Assembly: GCF_001428065.1 (NCBI RefSeq)
Contig: NZ_LMSE01000002.1
Location: forward strand, 588,315-637,010
Source: Nostocoides sp. Soil756
Lineage (GTDB): Bacteria > Actinomycetota > Actinomycetes > Actinomycetales > Dermatophilaceae
Direction of reading: 5' to 3'
DNA length: 48,696 bases
Shown here: one piece after another, positions 1-11,726 of the stretch
Position numbering within the stretch: the first letter of the stretch is position 1
Layout of the letters: each line of letters starts with the position of its first letter
Program-made: the position numbers and the translations under genes
Notes under the pieces: generated by a model
The model's input: the letters and a program-made list of their open reading frames with translations, nothing else
Databases searched by the model: none
What the model was told of the DNA's origin: nothing

Positions 1-2166
1 GCCCGCGCCCGAGCACCTCAACGCACCGTTCTGGTCGCTCCTGCGGGAGGGTCGGCGCTCGCCGTACGCCGGCTGGTTCGACGTCGACTGGGTGGCCGAG
101 GACGACCGGCTGCTGATGCCGATCCTGGGCGACACCCTGGCCAAGGTGCTCGCCCGGGGCGAGCTCACCGTGGCCGAGGACGGCGGCCCGAGCGGGGCCG
201 AGCCGGTGCTGCGCTACTACGAGCACGAGTTCCCGGTGCGGGCGGGCACCGAGCAGCTGCCGCTGGCCGAGCTCGTCGACGCGCAGGCCTACCGGCTCTC
301 CAGCTGGCGTGAGGCGGGGGAGTCGCTGAACTACCGGCGCTTCTTCGACGTCACGTCGCTGATGGCGGTGCGGGTCGAGGACCCCGTGGTCTTCACCGCG
401 ACGCACGCGCTGCTGCTGGCCCTGCACGGCCACGGCGAGGTCGACGGCTTCCGCATCGACCACCCCGACGGTCTGGCCGACCCCGGCGGCTACCTCGAGC
501 GGCTGGCGGGCGCCACCGGTGACTCCTGGGTCGTGGTCGAGAAGATCCTCGAGGGCGACGAGCGGCTGCCCGACTCCTGGCGCTGTGCCGGCACCACCGG
601 CTACGACGCGCTGCTGCGGGTGCAGCAGGTGCTGACCCCACCCGACGACACCGGCACCCTCGACCGGCTGTGGGCGCAGATGGCGCCCGACCTGGTCGAC
701 CTCGACCAGGTCGTCACCGACAGCAAGCGCCTCGTCGTCGACGACGTGCAGGCGGCCGAGGTCGACCGCCTGATGCGGCTGGTGCGGCGGGTGCTGCCCG
801 GCGAGGACCTCCCGCGGCTGCGGCACGCCCTCGAGGCGCTCCTGGTGTCGATGGACCGCTACCGGGCCTACGTCGTGCCGGGTCGAGGGGTCGATCCGGA
901 ACAGGCCGCCGTGGTCGACCAGGCCGCCGAGCGGGCCCGCGGCATCCTGGCCCCCAGCGACCACGACGCCCTCGAGGTGGTCGTCGCGCTGGTGCTCGAC
1001 CGCGAGCTGCCCCGGGCCAGCACCGATGCGGGGGCGGCCGCCGACGACTTCCGGGTGCGCTTCCAGCAGACCTGTGGGCCGGTGATGGCCAAGGGCATCG
1101 AGGACACCGCCTTCTACCGGTGGTTCCGGCTCTCGGGCGCCAACGAGGTGGGCGGCGACCCCGAGGTGCTCTCGATCGACGCCGAGGCGTTCCACGCGTG
1201 GTGTGAGCGCCAGCAGGCCGACTGGCCGACCGCGATGACCACGCTGACCACCCACGACACCAAGCGCTCCGAGGACACCCGGGCGCGCCTCATGGTCCTC
1301 GCCGAGGATGCCGAGGGCTGGGCCGCGTGGCTGGAGGTGGCGCGGGGGCTGGCTGACCCGTACCGCACCGAGCGCGTCGACGCTCCCACCGAGTACCTGG
1401 TCTGGCAGACCCTCGTCGGCACCTGGCCGATCACCGGAGGGCGCCTCGAGCAGTACCTGCTGAAGGCCGTGCGCGAGGCGAAGGTGCACACCGCCTGGGT
1501 CGACGGCGACGCCGGCTACGAGGACGAGGTCGTGGCGTTCGCCGTGGCCCTGGGCCGCGACCCCGGCATCCACGCCCACCTCGACGCGTGGACCAGCGAG
1601 CACGACGCCTCGGTGCGCGCGAGCATCCTCGGCCAGAAGCTCGTGCAGCTGGCGATGCCGGGGGTCCCCGACGTCTTCCAGGGCTGCGAGATCGGGCGCC
1701 TGGCCGTGGTCGACCCCGACAACCGTCGCCCGGTCGACTGGACCGACCGCGCGCTGCGCCTGTCGCGGGTGCTCGACGACGAGCCGGCCTTCGACCTCGA
1801 CGACGACAAGATCCGGGTCACCGCGCTGACCCTGCGGCTGCGGCGCGAGCATCCCGAGTGGTTCGTCGGGCCCGAGGCCACCTACGAGGGGCTCGCCGCC
1901 GGCAGCGAGCACGCGCTGGCCTTCGCGCGCGGTGACGGCTCGGGGCCGCAGGTCGTGGTGGTCGTCACGCGCGCGGCCGGGCGGCTCGAGGCATCCGGCG
2001 GGTTCACCGACGAGACCGTGGCGGTGCCCGAGGGAGCGTGGCGCGACGTGCTGTTCGGGCGTTCGCACGTGAGCGACGGCGCCGGGGTGCCGCTGGCCGA
2101 GGTGCTGGCCGACCGCCCGGTGGCCCTGCTAGTCCGCGACGAGCCCGACCCCGACGGGGTCCCGGC

Positions 2167-2170
<4 letters not shown>
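1..2170 (+). CDS. treY: Malto-oligosyltrehalose synthase, 3' part (5' end outside window)
   Basis: TreY isomerises the reducing-end alpha-1,4 bond of maltodextrins to an alpha,alpha-1,1 bond, giving maltooligosyl trehalose for TreZ. The frame is open from base 2 to the TGA at 2168-2170, so the gene enters from outside; the GTG at 92 is internal, because conserved sequence (EHLNAPFW, SPYAGWFDVDW) lies before it. Visible GH13 features are DGFRIDHPDGL near base 445 (nucleophile Asp), WVVVEKILEGDE near 525 (acid/base Glu region), TTGYD near 595, MAKGIEDTAFYRW near 1087, LTTHDTKRSEDTR near 1245 and MPGVPDVFQGCE near 1655. These are characteristic of TreY rather than other GH13 enzymes. The stop overlaps the treZ start (GTGA), so the two are translationally coupled. 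The usual third partner, treX, is probably upstream but not visible. Confidence 0.95.
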
Positions 2171-3998
<1,828 letters not shown>

Positions 3999-3999
<1 letters not shown>

Positions 4000-4015
4000 G
4001 CCCGGCGTCCGGGCT
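3999..4015 (+). terminator. Possible weak terminator after treZ
   Basis: A 7-bp perfect stem (AGCCCGG/CCGGGCT) with a 3-base loop begins on the last base of the treZ stop codon. There is no T-run, as usual in such G+C-rich genomes. It could end the treYZ transcript, but it is short. Confidence 0.35.
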
Positions 4016-4078
4016 CCGGCCCGGGTCACGATCCGGCGACTGTCGCGGGCGGTCCCCGAGGGTGCCGCCGGCCGCCGT

Positions 4079-4084
4079 TAGGGT
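4079..4084 (+). promoter_or_regulatory. Putative -10 box of the FtsX-type ABC operon
   Basis: TAGGGT fits the actinobacterial TANNNT -10 pattern and lies 38 bases before the GTG of the first permease gene. No convincing -35 element is visible at the right spacing. Confidence 0.35.
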
Positions 4085-4122
4085 GGCGCGGACCGGCACG
4101 GTGGACGGGGAGGAGTACGGGC

Positions 4123-7100
4123 GTGTGGACGCTCCTGACGCGGCGCGCGCGGGCCCATCCGGGCGCCGTGCTCGCGGTGGCGGTGTCGGTCCTCACCTCG
4201 CTCCTGGTCGTCGCCACCGTGCAGCTGCTGGCCCGCGGCATCGCCGACGCCGCGGTCCGTGGGGAGGTCGACGGGCCGGTGGCGGAGCGCTCGGTGGCCC
4301 TGAGTGCCGGGCTGCGGCCGGGTGAGCTGGACCAGGCCGACCTGAGGGTGCGGGCCGTCGTGGCCACCGGTGGGTCGGGGCACCTCACCCGCAGCGCCAC
4401 CGCCACGGCGCGAGGGATCGCCGGGCGCGCCGTCACCGACCGCGCCCAGCTCCTCGACCTCGACGACCTCCCGGGCCAGGCGCGGCTCGTCGCCGGCGCG
4501 TGGCCGCGGACGCCCCGCGGCGCGGGCGCCGGGGCCGTGGTCGAGGTGGCGCTGCCCGAGAACGCGGCGACCCCGCTGCGGGCGAGTGTCGGCGACGTGC
4601 TCACGCTGACCGACCTCACGGTCCCGGATGCCGCGCCCCTGCGGGTCCGGGTGGCCGGCGTCTTCCGGCCCACCGACGTCGCCGACGGCCGCTGGGTCGA
4701 CGAGCCCCTCGCCGGGGCCGGGGTGCGGCGCACCGACTTCACCACCTACGGGCCCTTCGTCACGGGGCCGGGCGCGCTCGACATCGGGCTGGTCCCCGCC
4801 TCGACGGTGACCTGGCGCTGGGTCCCCGACCTCGAGGGGCTCGAGGGGCCGTCCCGAGACGACGTCCGGGCCCGGGTGGCTCGGGTCGTCGACGGGTTCC
4901 AGCGCCTCGGCGGGGTCGGCGGCGCGGCCCCCGCCGCGGGCGAGCCGCTGCGCGACGGCGACGTGACCACCGGGCTCCCGGCCCGCCTGGCCACCGCCGC
5001 GCTGAGCCGGGCCCGGGTCTCGGTGGCCCTGCTGGCACCGACCGTGCTGCTGGTCCTGCTCGGTACCGCCTCGCTGGTGGTCGCGGCCTCGCTGCTGGCC
5101 ACGCTGCGCCAGCCCGAGACCCGCCTGCTGCGGATGCGCGGTGCGTCCACCGGCCGCCTGGCCGGGCTCGCCCTCGCCGACGCCGCGGTGGTCGTGGGGC
5201 TGGGCTCGCTGCTCTCGCTGCTGCTGGCGCCCCCGCTGGCCCGCCTCGTGGCGTCGCGGGCGGGGGTCGCCCTGCCGGGCACGGCCGGCGACGCCATCGG
5301 GTCGCTGCTGCCCGTGGTCGCGTCCATGGCGCTCGCCGGGGTGCTGGTGGTCGTCGCCACCACCGTGCGGGTCGGCCGCGGCAGCGGGGCACCTCGGCCG
5401 GGCGGGGCTGCCCGGCTCCTGCGGGTCCTCGGCTCCTCCGGCCTGGATGTCGCCCTGGTCGCCCTGAGCGTGCTGGGCGTGGTCCAGCTCCGGCGGTACG
5501 ACGGCGCCGGAGCCGAGGCCACGACGGTGGTGACCGACCCCCTGACCGTCGCCGCGCCCGCGCTGGTCGTGGCGGGCTCGGCCGTGCTCTGCCTGCGGCT
5601 GCTGCCGGTGCTGTCGCGTCAGGTGGCCCGACTGACCGGTCGGAGCCCGGGCCTCGACCTCGCGTGGGGCGGCTGGCAGCTGTCGCGCCGCCTCGCGAAC
5701 CAGTCGGGCACCGTGCTGCTGATCCTGCTCGCCGTGACCATGGGCTCGCTGGCCCTCACGCACGCCGCGACGGCCGACCGCGCGCTGCGCGACCAGTCGG
5801 CCTACGAGACCGGGGCACCGGTCCGCGTCGTGACGGGTGCGGTCGGGGATGCCGTGCTGGCGTCCACCGGCGCCACCCTGGTGCGCGCTGCCGGGGCCGA
5901 CGACCGGGTCGCGCCCGTGGCGCGGAGCACGACCGCGATCGGCCCGGTCGACGCGGTCACCGTCCTGGCGGCCGACGCCGCGGCCCTCGCGGTGGTGGCC
6001 GACCCCCGGCCCGACACCCTGGGTGGCCGGTCGTGGGGGGCGTCCATGCGTGCGCTCGTCGCCGACCGCGCGGCCCCCACCGGGGTCGTGCTGCCGCCCG
6101 CGGCCCGCTCGCTGGCGCTGACCCTGCGCGTGGAGGCGGGGCCGGGCGTGGTCCTCGGCCCCCGGCTCACCCTCGACACCTCGGTGCTGCTGCGGGAGGG
6201 GTCGGGCCTCGAGATGGTGCTGCCGCTGGGCGCGGTCGGGGTCACCCCTCGCGAGCTGTCGGTCGCCCTGCCCGCGCCCCGGGGTGGCGCGACGATGCTG
6301 CTCGCGGTCTTCTCCACCGTCCCCACGGGGGCGCCGGCGGCGGCCGACGGCTCGTCGTCCGGGGCGCCGTTGGCCCTCACCCTCGACCGGGCCCGCACCG
6401 ACGCCGGCGCTCTGGCCGGCCTCGACGTCCTGCGCGACCGCTCGGACGGTGGGGACGTCCTGCTGGCGGGCGAATCCGCGTCCGTCGAGGCGGTCCCGGC
6501 GGTCGTCACCTCGGGGGTCGCCGAGGCCGCGGGCGTGGCCGTCGGGGGTCGGCTCGAGGTCGCGCTGTCCGGGCGCCGGGTGCCGCTCGTGGTCCGTGCC
6601 GTCGTGGGCTCGCTCCCCACGGCCGCCGACCCGGCGCGGGCGGTCCTGCTCGACCTGCCCACGGTCCTGGCGACCGGGGAGGGTGGCACGGCCGACCGCC
6701 GTCCGTCGACCCGCGTGGTCGACCCCACCGAGTGGTGGGTCGCCCCCCGGGCCGCCCTGGACCTCGACGCCCTGCGGTCGGCCCTCCCCGGGGGGAGCAC
6801 GGTGACCACCACGGCCGCCCTGCTCGCCGAGCGCACCGCCGCGCCCGTGAACGCGGGGATGCGGGCCGCCATGCTGCTCGTGACCGGGGCCGCGCTCCTG
6901 CTGGCCGCCGTGGGGCTGGGAGCCACCACCGCCGCCCTCGGCCGCGAGCGCCGGCGCGAGAACGCCGTCCTCCTGGCCCTGGGTGCCTCACCCCGCCGCA
7001 TCCGGGCCGTGCTCGAGGCCGAGCGGGTGGCGGTGGTCGTGCTCACCGTGGTCGTCGGATCGGTGCTGGGTGTGCTGGCCGCGCTCGCGGTCGTGCCGGT

Positions 7101-7278
7101 GCTGGTGGGTGGCGACGGCCACCGGCAGGTGCCGTCGGTGCTGGTGACGCTGCCCTGGGGCCGTCTGGTGCTGTTCGCCCTGGCGGTCGTCGCCCTCCTC
7201 GGCACCGTCGGGGTGCTCGTGCTGCGCCGGGTGGCGGCCGACGTCGCCGCCGAGCTGCGCCGGGGGGAGGCGTCGTGA
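4123..7278 (+). CDS. Large FtsX-like ABC transporter permease (1)
   Basis: A 1051-residue integral membrane protein of the FtsX/MacB/LolCE permease superfamily. One N-terminal membrane segment (about 15-37) precedes a large extracytoplasmic domain. A group of hydrophobic segments with the typical cytoplasmic turn LLRMRGASTGRLAGL follows (about 295-430), then a second extracytoplasmic domain, and a final FtsX core near 915-1040 with the turn ENAVLLALGASPRRIRAVL. Such duplicated permeases usually drive mechanotransmission or lipid/peptide movement at the cell surface rather than classic solute import; the substrate is unknown. The GTG start has GGGGAGGAG about 7 bases upstream. Its stop overlaps the next permease (GTGA), and two matching ATPases follow. 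Confidence 0.85.
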   Translation: MWTLLTRRARAHPGAVLAVAVSVLTSLLVVATVQLLARGIADAAVRGEVDGPVAERSVALSAGLRPGELDQADLRVRAVVATGGSGHLTRSATATARGIAGRAVTDRAQLLDLDDLPGQARLVAGAWPRTPRGAGAGAVVEVALPENAATPLRASVGDVLTLTDLTVPDAAPLRVRVAGVFRPTDVADGRWVDEPLAGAGVRRTDFTTYGPFVTGPGALDIGLVPASTVTWRWVPDLEGLEGPSRDDVRARVARVVDGFQRLGGVGGAAPAAGEPLRDGDVTTGLPARLATAALSRARVSVALLAPTVLLVLLGTASLVVAASLLATLRQPETRLLRMRGASTGRLAGLALADAAVVVGLGSLLSLLLAPPLARLVASRAGVALPGTAGDAIGSLLPVVASMALAGVLVVVATTVRVGRGSGAPRPGGAARLLRVLGSSGLDVALVALSVLGVVQLRRYDGAGAEATTVVTDPLTVAAPALVVAGSAVLCLRLLPVLSRQVARLTGRSPGLDLAWGGWQLSRRLANQSGTVLLILLAVTMGSLALTHAATADRALRDQSAYETGAPVRVVTGAVGDAVLASTGATLVRAAGADDRVAPVARSTTAIGPVDAVTVLAADAAALAVVADPRPDTLGGRSWGASMRALVADRAAPTGVVLPPAARSLALTLRVEAGPGVVLGPRLTLDTSVLLREGSGLEMVLPLGAVGVTPRELSVALPAPRGGATMLLAVFSTVPTGAPAAADGSSSGAPLALTLDRARTDAGALAGLDVLRDRSDGGDVLLAGESASVEAVPAVVTSGVAEAAGVAVGGRLEVALSGRRVPLVVRAVVGSLPTAADPARAVLLDLPTVLATGEGGTADRRPSTRVVDPTEWWVAPRAALDLDALRSALPGGSTVTTTAALLAERTAAPVNAGMRAAMLLVTGAALLLAAVGLGATTAALGRERRRENAVLLALGASPRRIRAVLEAERVAVVVLTVVVGSVLGVLAALAVVPVLVGGDGHRQVPSVLVTLPWGRLVLFALAVVALLGTVGVLVLRRVAADVAAELRRGEAS

Positions 7279-10076
7279 CCGGCCGTCACGCGTCGACGCG
7301 ACCGCGCCCGTTCCTCCTGTTCCGGCGGGGTTTCGCCGCGGGCCGCGGCACGGCCGCCCTCCTGGCCGTCGTCGCCGCGCTGACCTGTGGCTTCGTCGTG
7401 GCGGTCCCACAGCTGGCGGCCGGGGCCGGCGACCGCGCCCTCGGGGACCTCGTCCGCGCTGCGCCTCCGGGTGCCCGCGACCTCGGCCTGCGGCTGGTGC
7501 CGCAGAGCACCCAGGGCGTCGCCCTGCCCTCCACCGACCCGGGCGCCGAGGCCGCCGCGCCCTTCGACGTCGTGAGCCGCGCCGTCGCCGGGGCCGCGCG
7601 GGCCACCGGCGCCCGCCTGGATGCTGGCCCGGACCTCGCTGCGCAGAGCGAGCCGATGACGGTCGTGCCCCGCACCCGGCCCCTGCGGGTCAGCGCCGCC
7701 GAGGCGCTGGTGCGGCTCGACGACGCCTACGACGCTCGGGTCCGGTGGGTCGAGGGCGCCGCACCGGGCGCGGCCACGACGCGGCGCACCCTCGACACCA
7801 TCAGCGGACAGGCCCACACCGTGCTGGTGGTGCCCGTGGCCCTGCGCGACCGCACCGCACGTACCTGGGGGGTGCGGGTCGGCGACGTCCTCGAGCTGCG
7901 GCAGGGCTCTCAGGCGACCCGCCGCACCACCCCCACCGCGGTCGTCCTGGCCGGGACCTTCGAGCCCACCGACGCCGACGACCCGGGGTGGGCGGCCGAG
8001 CCCCGGCTGCTCGGCATCGCCAAGATCCCGGCGCCCGAGGGCGGGAGCATCGACCAGGCCGCCCTCGTCGCCCCGCTCTCGAGCTACGCCGCGCTGGCCG
8101 ACGGCCTGTGGCGCATCCCGGCCGGCGGCCCCATCGACGCGTCGCCGGCCCTGACCCACACCTGGCGTTGGACGCTCCACCCCGACCGGCTGACCCGCGC
8201 CGACGTCGCCCCCCTGCGCGCCCTCCTGGTGCGGCTCGGCAGCGACCCGGCCGTCTGGAGCGGGATCGCCCGCCGACCGGCGGTGGTCACGGGACTGCCC
8301 GACCTGCTCGACCGCTACCAGCGTGACCTCGCGGTCACCGACGTCCTGGTCTCCTTCGTCACCGCCGGCGTCACCGCGCTGGCCGTGCTCGTGCTGGCGC
8401 TCACGGCGCTGTTCGGCGCCGAGCGGCGCCGCGACCAGGTCCGCCTGCTGAGGCTGCGCGGCGCCTCGACCGCCCGTGTCCTCGGTCTGGTCACCGGATG
8501 GACCGCCGGCGCGTGCGTGCCGGCCGCACTGCTCGCGGCGCTGGCCACCGGGCTGCTGGTCGCCGGGCCGGTGCCCGGGGCGGCCCGGCTCGAGGTGCTC
8601 GCCGTGACGTTGCTGCCGGGCCTGGTCGTGCTGGTCGCGACGTGGCTCACCGTGCGCCGACTGGGCGAGGTGCCCGACGCGACGCGCTCGCTCGCGCGGG
8701 CCGCGCGACGGCTGGTCCTGGAGCTGCTCGTGGTGGCGCTGGCGGTGTTCGCGGTCACCACGGTGCGCAGCCGGGGCGCGGTCATCGTCGCCGGGCACGC
8801 CGACGCCCTGGCCGCCGTCGCGCCGGTCCTCGTCGCGCTGGCCGCCGGGGTGCTGGCCGTCCGGCTCCTGCCAGGACCCCTCGGGCTGCTGGCCCGGGCG
8901 GCCGAGCGGCGCCGCGGGCTGGGCGCCTTCCTCGGTCTGGGCCGGGCGGCGCGCACCGGGGCCGAGGCCGCCGTGCCCGTCGTCGCCCTCGTGGTGGGGA
9001 CGGCCCTGGTCGCCCTCACGGCCACGGTGGGCTCGTCGCTGGGGGCCCAGCGCGACCTCGCGGCGCGGCTGGCCGTGGGGGCCGACGCCCGGGTCGACGC
9101 CGGCCGCATCGACGCGCCCGACATCGCCGCCCTGGCTGCTCGGCCGGGGGTGCGCTCGGCCGTCCCGGCCTACGTCGAGACCGCCGGCGGGATCGAGGTC
9201 GACGGCCGTGAGTCGCTGGTCACGGTGCTGGCGCTCGACCCGGCCCGGTACGCCGACCTGCTGCGTGACACCCCGCTGGCCTTCGCCCCGCCGGCCACCC
9301 ACGCCGGTGGCGGACTCCCGGTGGTCCTCAGCGGCGGCCCGGCGGCGGCCGCGCTCGGGCTGGTCGTGCGGGGCACCACCCTGCCCGCGCACCGGATCGC
9401 CACCGTGCCCGCTCTCGCGAGGGTGGTGTCCGGCCGCGAGAGCGTCGTCGCCCTGGTGCCGCTGGATGCCCTCGTCGACGCGCTGCCCACCGTGCAGCCG
9501 AACACCGTCTACCTCGCCGCCGACCGCGACGCCCAGGCCGCGCTGGCCGCCGATGCCGCGGACGACCGCACCCGGCTCGGTGCGCTCGTCACCGGCGTCA
9601 CCACGGTCGACGGCGTCGTCGGCCAGGTCGCCGACGGCGCGCTGGCGTCCTTCGTGGGCGCCACCTACCTCGCGGGGTCGCTCGTCGGGGGTGTGCTGAC
9701 CCTGCTCGCGCTGCTGCTCCTGCTGGCCGCCACCCGCCCGGCGCGCAGCCAGCTCCTCATCCGGCTGCGGACCCTGGGGCTGGCGCCGGGGTCGGGCCGC
9801 CGGCTCGCCTGGAGCGAGGTGATGCCGGTGGTCGTGGTCGGTGTCCTCGCGGGGGCGGCCGCCGGAGCAGCCGCGCCGCTGGTCGTCGGTCCGGCCCTCG
9901 ACCTGGCCGCCGTCACCGGCGCCGCCACCCGTCTCGCCCTGGAACCGCACCCGCTCGCCGTGGCCCTGGCCGCCGCGGCCGTCCTGATCCTCGGGGCCTC
10001 GGCCCTCCTCGTCGACGCCGCCGCCACCCGGCGCGGTGACCTCGCCCAGCACCTCCGTGGAGGCGACACCGCATGA
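7275..10076 (+). CDS. Large FtsX-like ABC transporter permease (2)
   Basis: A 933-residue membrane protein with the same architecture as the preceding gene: an N-terminal segment (ALLAVVAALTCGFVVAV, about 27-43), a long extracytoplasmic domain, a membrane group with the cytoplasmic turn RLLRLRGASTARVLGL near 390-405, further segments around 470-540, and a final FtsX-like core near 790-920. The GTG start overlaps the previous stop, which is preferred over the much longer upstream open frame because the upstream residues are arginine-rich and without homology features. The two permeases probably form a heterodimer. Its stop overlaps the ATG of the first ATPase gene. Substrate unknown. Confidence 0.85.
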   Translation: MTGRHASTRPRPFLLFRRGFAAGRGTAALLAVVAALTCGFVVAVPQLAAGAGDRALGDLVRAAPPGARDLGLRLVPQSTQGVALPSTDPGAEAAAPFDVVSRAVAGAARATGARLDAGPDLAAQSEPMTVVPRTRPLRVSAAEALVRLDDAYDARVRWVEGAAPGAATTRRTLDTISGQAHTVLVVPVALRDRTARTWGVRVGDVLELRQGSQATRRTTPTAVVLAGTFEPTDADDPGWAAEPRLLGIAKIPAPEGGSIDQAALVAPLSSYAALADGLWRIPAGGPIDASPALTHTWRWTLHPDRLTRADVAPLRALLVRLGSDPAVWSGIARRPAVVTGLPDLLDRYQRDLAVTDVLVSFVTAGVTALAVLVLALTALFGAERRRDQVRLLRLRGASTARVLGLVTGWTAGACVPAALLAALATGLLVAGPVPGAARLEVLAVTLLPGLVVLVATWLTVRRLGEVPDATRSLARAARRLVLELLVVALAVFAVTTVRSRGAVIVAGHADALAAVAPVLVALAAGVLAVRLLPGPLGLLARAAERRRGLGAFLGLGRAARTGAEAAVPVVALVVGTALVALTATVGSSLGAQRDLAARLAVGADARVDAGRIDAPDIAALAARPGVRSAVPAYVETAGGIEVDGRESLVTVLALDPARYADLLRDTPLAFAPPATHAGGGLPVVLSGGPAAAALGLVVRGTTLPAHRIATVPALARVVSGRESVVALVPLDALVDALPTVQPNTVYLAADRDAQAALAADAADDRTRLGALVTGVTTVDGVVGQVADGALASFVGATYLAGSLVGGVLTLLALLLLLAATRPARSQLLIRLRTLGLAPGSGRRLAWSEVMPVVVVGVLAGAAAGAAAPLVVGPALDLAAVTGAATRLALEPHPLAVALAAAAVLILGASALLVDAAATRRGDLAQHLRGGDTA

Positions 10077-11014
10077 GCACCACCGGCACCACCACCGGCC
10101 GCAGTCACGGCTCCGGCACCCGCCGCGGCGACGGACCGTACATCCTGTGCGACAACCTGGTCCGCATCTTCAGCGCCGAGGGCGTCGAGGTCGTCGCCCT
10201 CCAAGGGCTCGACCTCACCGTCGAGAAGGGCGAGCTCGTGGCGCTCGTGGGGGCCTCCGGGTCGGGCAAGTCGACGCTGCTCGCCATCCTCTCCGGCCTC
10301 GACACCCCCAGTGCGGGCGTGGTGCGGGTGGCCGGGCGCGACCTGCTGGCCCTCTCGGCCCGCGACCGCCTGCACTACCGCCGACGCACCGTGGGCTTCC
10401 TCCACCAGCAGGCCACCGCCAACCTGCTGCCCTACCTGAGCGCCCACGAGAACGTCGAGCTGCCGATGTCGCTGGCCTCGGTGCCGCGGGCCGAGCGTGC
10501 CACCCGGGCGGCCGAGACCCTCGAGGTGCTCGGGGTCGCCGACTGCGCCGGGCGCCGGCCGCACGAGATGTCGGGTGGGCAGCAGCAGCGGGTGGCGCTG
10601 GGGGTGGCCCTGGCCAACCGCCCCGGGGTGCTGCTGGCCGACGAGCCCACCGGCGAGCTCGACAGCCGCAGCAGCGACGAGGTGTTCGCCGCCATCCGCC
10701 GTGCCAACGCCACCTTCGGCACCACGGTGCTGGTCGTCACCCATGACGCCCACGTCAGCGAGCACGTGGCGCGCACCGTCGGCATCCGCGACGGCCGCAC
10801 GTCGTCGGAGGTGCGCCGGCGTACGGCCGTCGACGAGCACGGCAACGAGGGCCTCGTGGCCGAGGAGTTCGCGGTGCTCGACCGAGCCGGGCGGCTGCAG
10901 CTGCCCCGGCAGTTCACCGCCGCGCTCGAGCTGCGCGACCGGGTCCGCCTCGACCTCGAGAGCGACCACATCGGCGTCTGGCCCGCCGAGCGCGGCGAGG
11001 AGGAGCGGGGATGA
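10073..11014 (+). CDS. ABC transporter ATP-binding protein with C-terminal AbrB-like extension
   Basis: MacB/LolD-type ATPase of 313 residues that energises the adjacent FtsX-like permeases. Seen directly: Walker A GASGSGKST at 60-68, the Q-loop region, signature MSGGQQQRVALG, Walker B VLLADEPTGELD, and the H-loop VVTHDAHV. The ABC domain is preceded by an approximately 20-residue polar, Gly/Ser/Thr-rich head and followed by an extra stretch. The final 50 residues contain FAVLDRAGRLQLPRQF and a DRVRLDLESDHIGVWP tail that resembles the swapped-hairpin AbrB/SpoVT fold (VLDxxGRlxLPxxf). That resemblance is my reading, not a database result. The gene overlaps both neighbours by 4 bases. The companion ATPase lacks the extension, suggesting an asymmetric ATPase pair. 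Confidence 0.88.
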   Translation: MSTTGTTTGRSHGSGTRRGDGPYILCDNLVRIFSAEGVEVVALQGLDLTVEKGELVALVGASGSGKSTLLAILSGLDTPSAGVVRVAGRDLLALSARDRLHYRRRTVGFLHQQATANLLPYLSAHENVELPMSLASVPRAERATRAAETLEVLGVADCAGRRPHEMSGGQQQRVALGVALANRPGVLLADEPTGELDSRSSDEVFAAIRRANATFGTTVLVVTHDAHVSEHVARTVGIRDGRTSSEVRRRTAVDEHGNEGLVAEEFAVLDRAGRLQLPRQFTAALELRDRVRLDLESDHIGVWPAERGEEERG

Positions 11015-11694
11015 GCGAGACCCTGGTGGTCCAGGACGTCAGCCGCGGTTTCGGTCGTGGCGAGGCCCGGGTCGAGGCGCTGCGCGGGGTCTCGCTCACG
11101 GCCGCGGCCGGTGAGCTGCTGGCGGTGCGTGGCCGGTCCGGGTCGGGCAAGACGACGCTGCTCAACGTCGTGGGTGGCCTCGACCGGCCCGACGCCGGGC
11201 GGGTGCTGCTCGACGGTGCCGACGTCACGGCCATGGACGACGACCACCTGCTGGCGTTGCGCCGCGGCACGGTGTCGTACGTCTTCCAGGGCTTCGGGCT
11301 GATCCCCATCCTCACCGCGCGCGAGAACGTGGGGGTGCCGCTCCGCCTGCTCGACGTCGACCCGGCCGAGCGCGAGGAGCGGGTGGCCGAGGCACTCGAG
11401 CACGTGGGGCTCGCGGGGCACGTCAACCAGCGGCCGGGCGAGCTCTCGGGCGGCCAGCAGCAGCGCGTCGCCATCGCCCGCGCGCTCGTCGCCCGGCCCC
11501 GGGTGCTGCTGGCCGACGAGCCCACCGGCCAGCTCGACTCCGAGACCGGGCGCGAGATCATGACCCTCATCGCGCGCCTGGCCGCCGAGCAGCGGATGAC
11601 CACCGTCGTCACCACGCACGACCCCGCGCTGCTCTCGATCGCCGACCGGGTGCTCGAGATGGCCGACGGCCACCTGGCGCCGCCGGTCGGCTGA
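11011..11694 (+). CDS. ABC transporter ATP-binding protein (MacB/LolD type)
   Basis: Second ATPase of the operon, 227 residues, a minimal MacB/LolD-type subunit. Walker A GRSGSGKTT is at 41-49, the Q-loop lies in YVFQGFGLIPILTARENV, the signature is LSGGQQQRVAIARAL, Walker B is VLLADEPTGQLD, and the H-loop is VTTHDPAL. It overlaps the preceding ATPase by 4 bases (ATGA). Four genes in permease-permease-ATPase-ATPase order, all overlapping, strongly imply one complex. A hairpin begins within the stop codon and probably ends the transcript. Confidence 0.9.
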   Translation: MSETLVVQDVSRGFGRGEARVEALRGVSLTAAAGELLAVRGRSGSGKTTLLNVVGGLDRPDAGRVLLDGADVTAMDDDHLLALRRGTVSYVFQGFGLIPILTARENVGVPLRLLDVDPAEREERVAEALEHVGLAGHVNQRPGELSGGQQQRVAIARALVARPRVLLADEPTGQLDSETGREIMTLIARLAAEQRMTTVVTTHDPALLSIADRVLEMADGHLAPPVG

Positions 11695-11719
11695 CCGGCC
11701 GCCGAGCGCCGGGCCGGTC
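11693..11719. terminator. Hairpin between convergent ABC operon and tesB
   Basis: An 8-bp perfect stem (GACCGGCC/GGCCGGTC) with an 11-base loop lies between two converging genes, beginning in the stop codon of the ATPase gene. It could serve both directions. There is no T-run. Confidence 0.5.
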
Positions 11720-11726
11720 GCGTCGG

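Noticed and set aside
5802-10052. 1416-codon minus-strand frame over the permeases
   Set aside because: Low-complexity shadow composition; the plus-strand permease frames carry consistent membrane segments.
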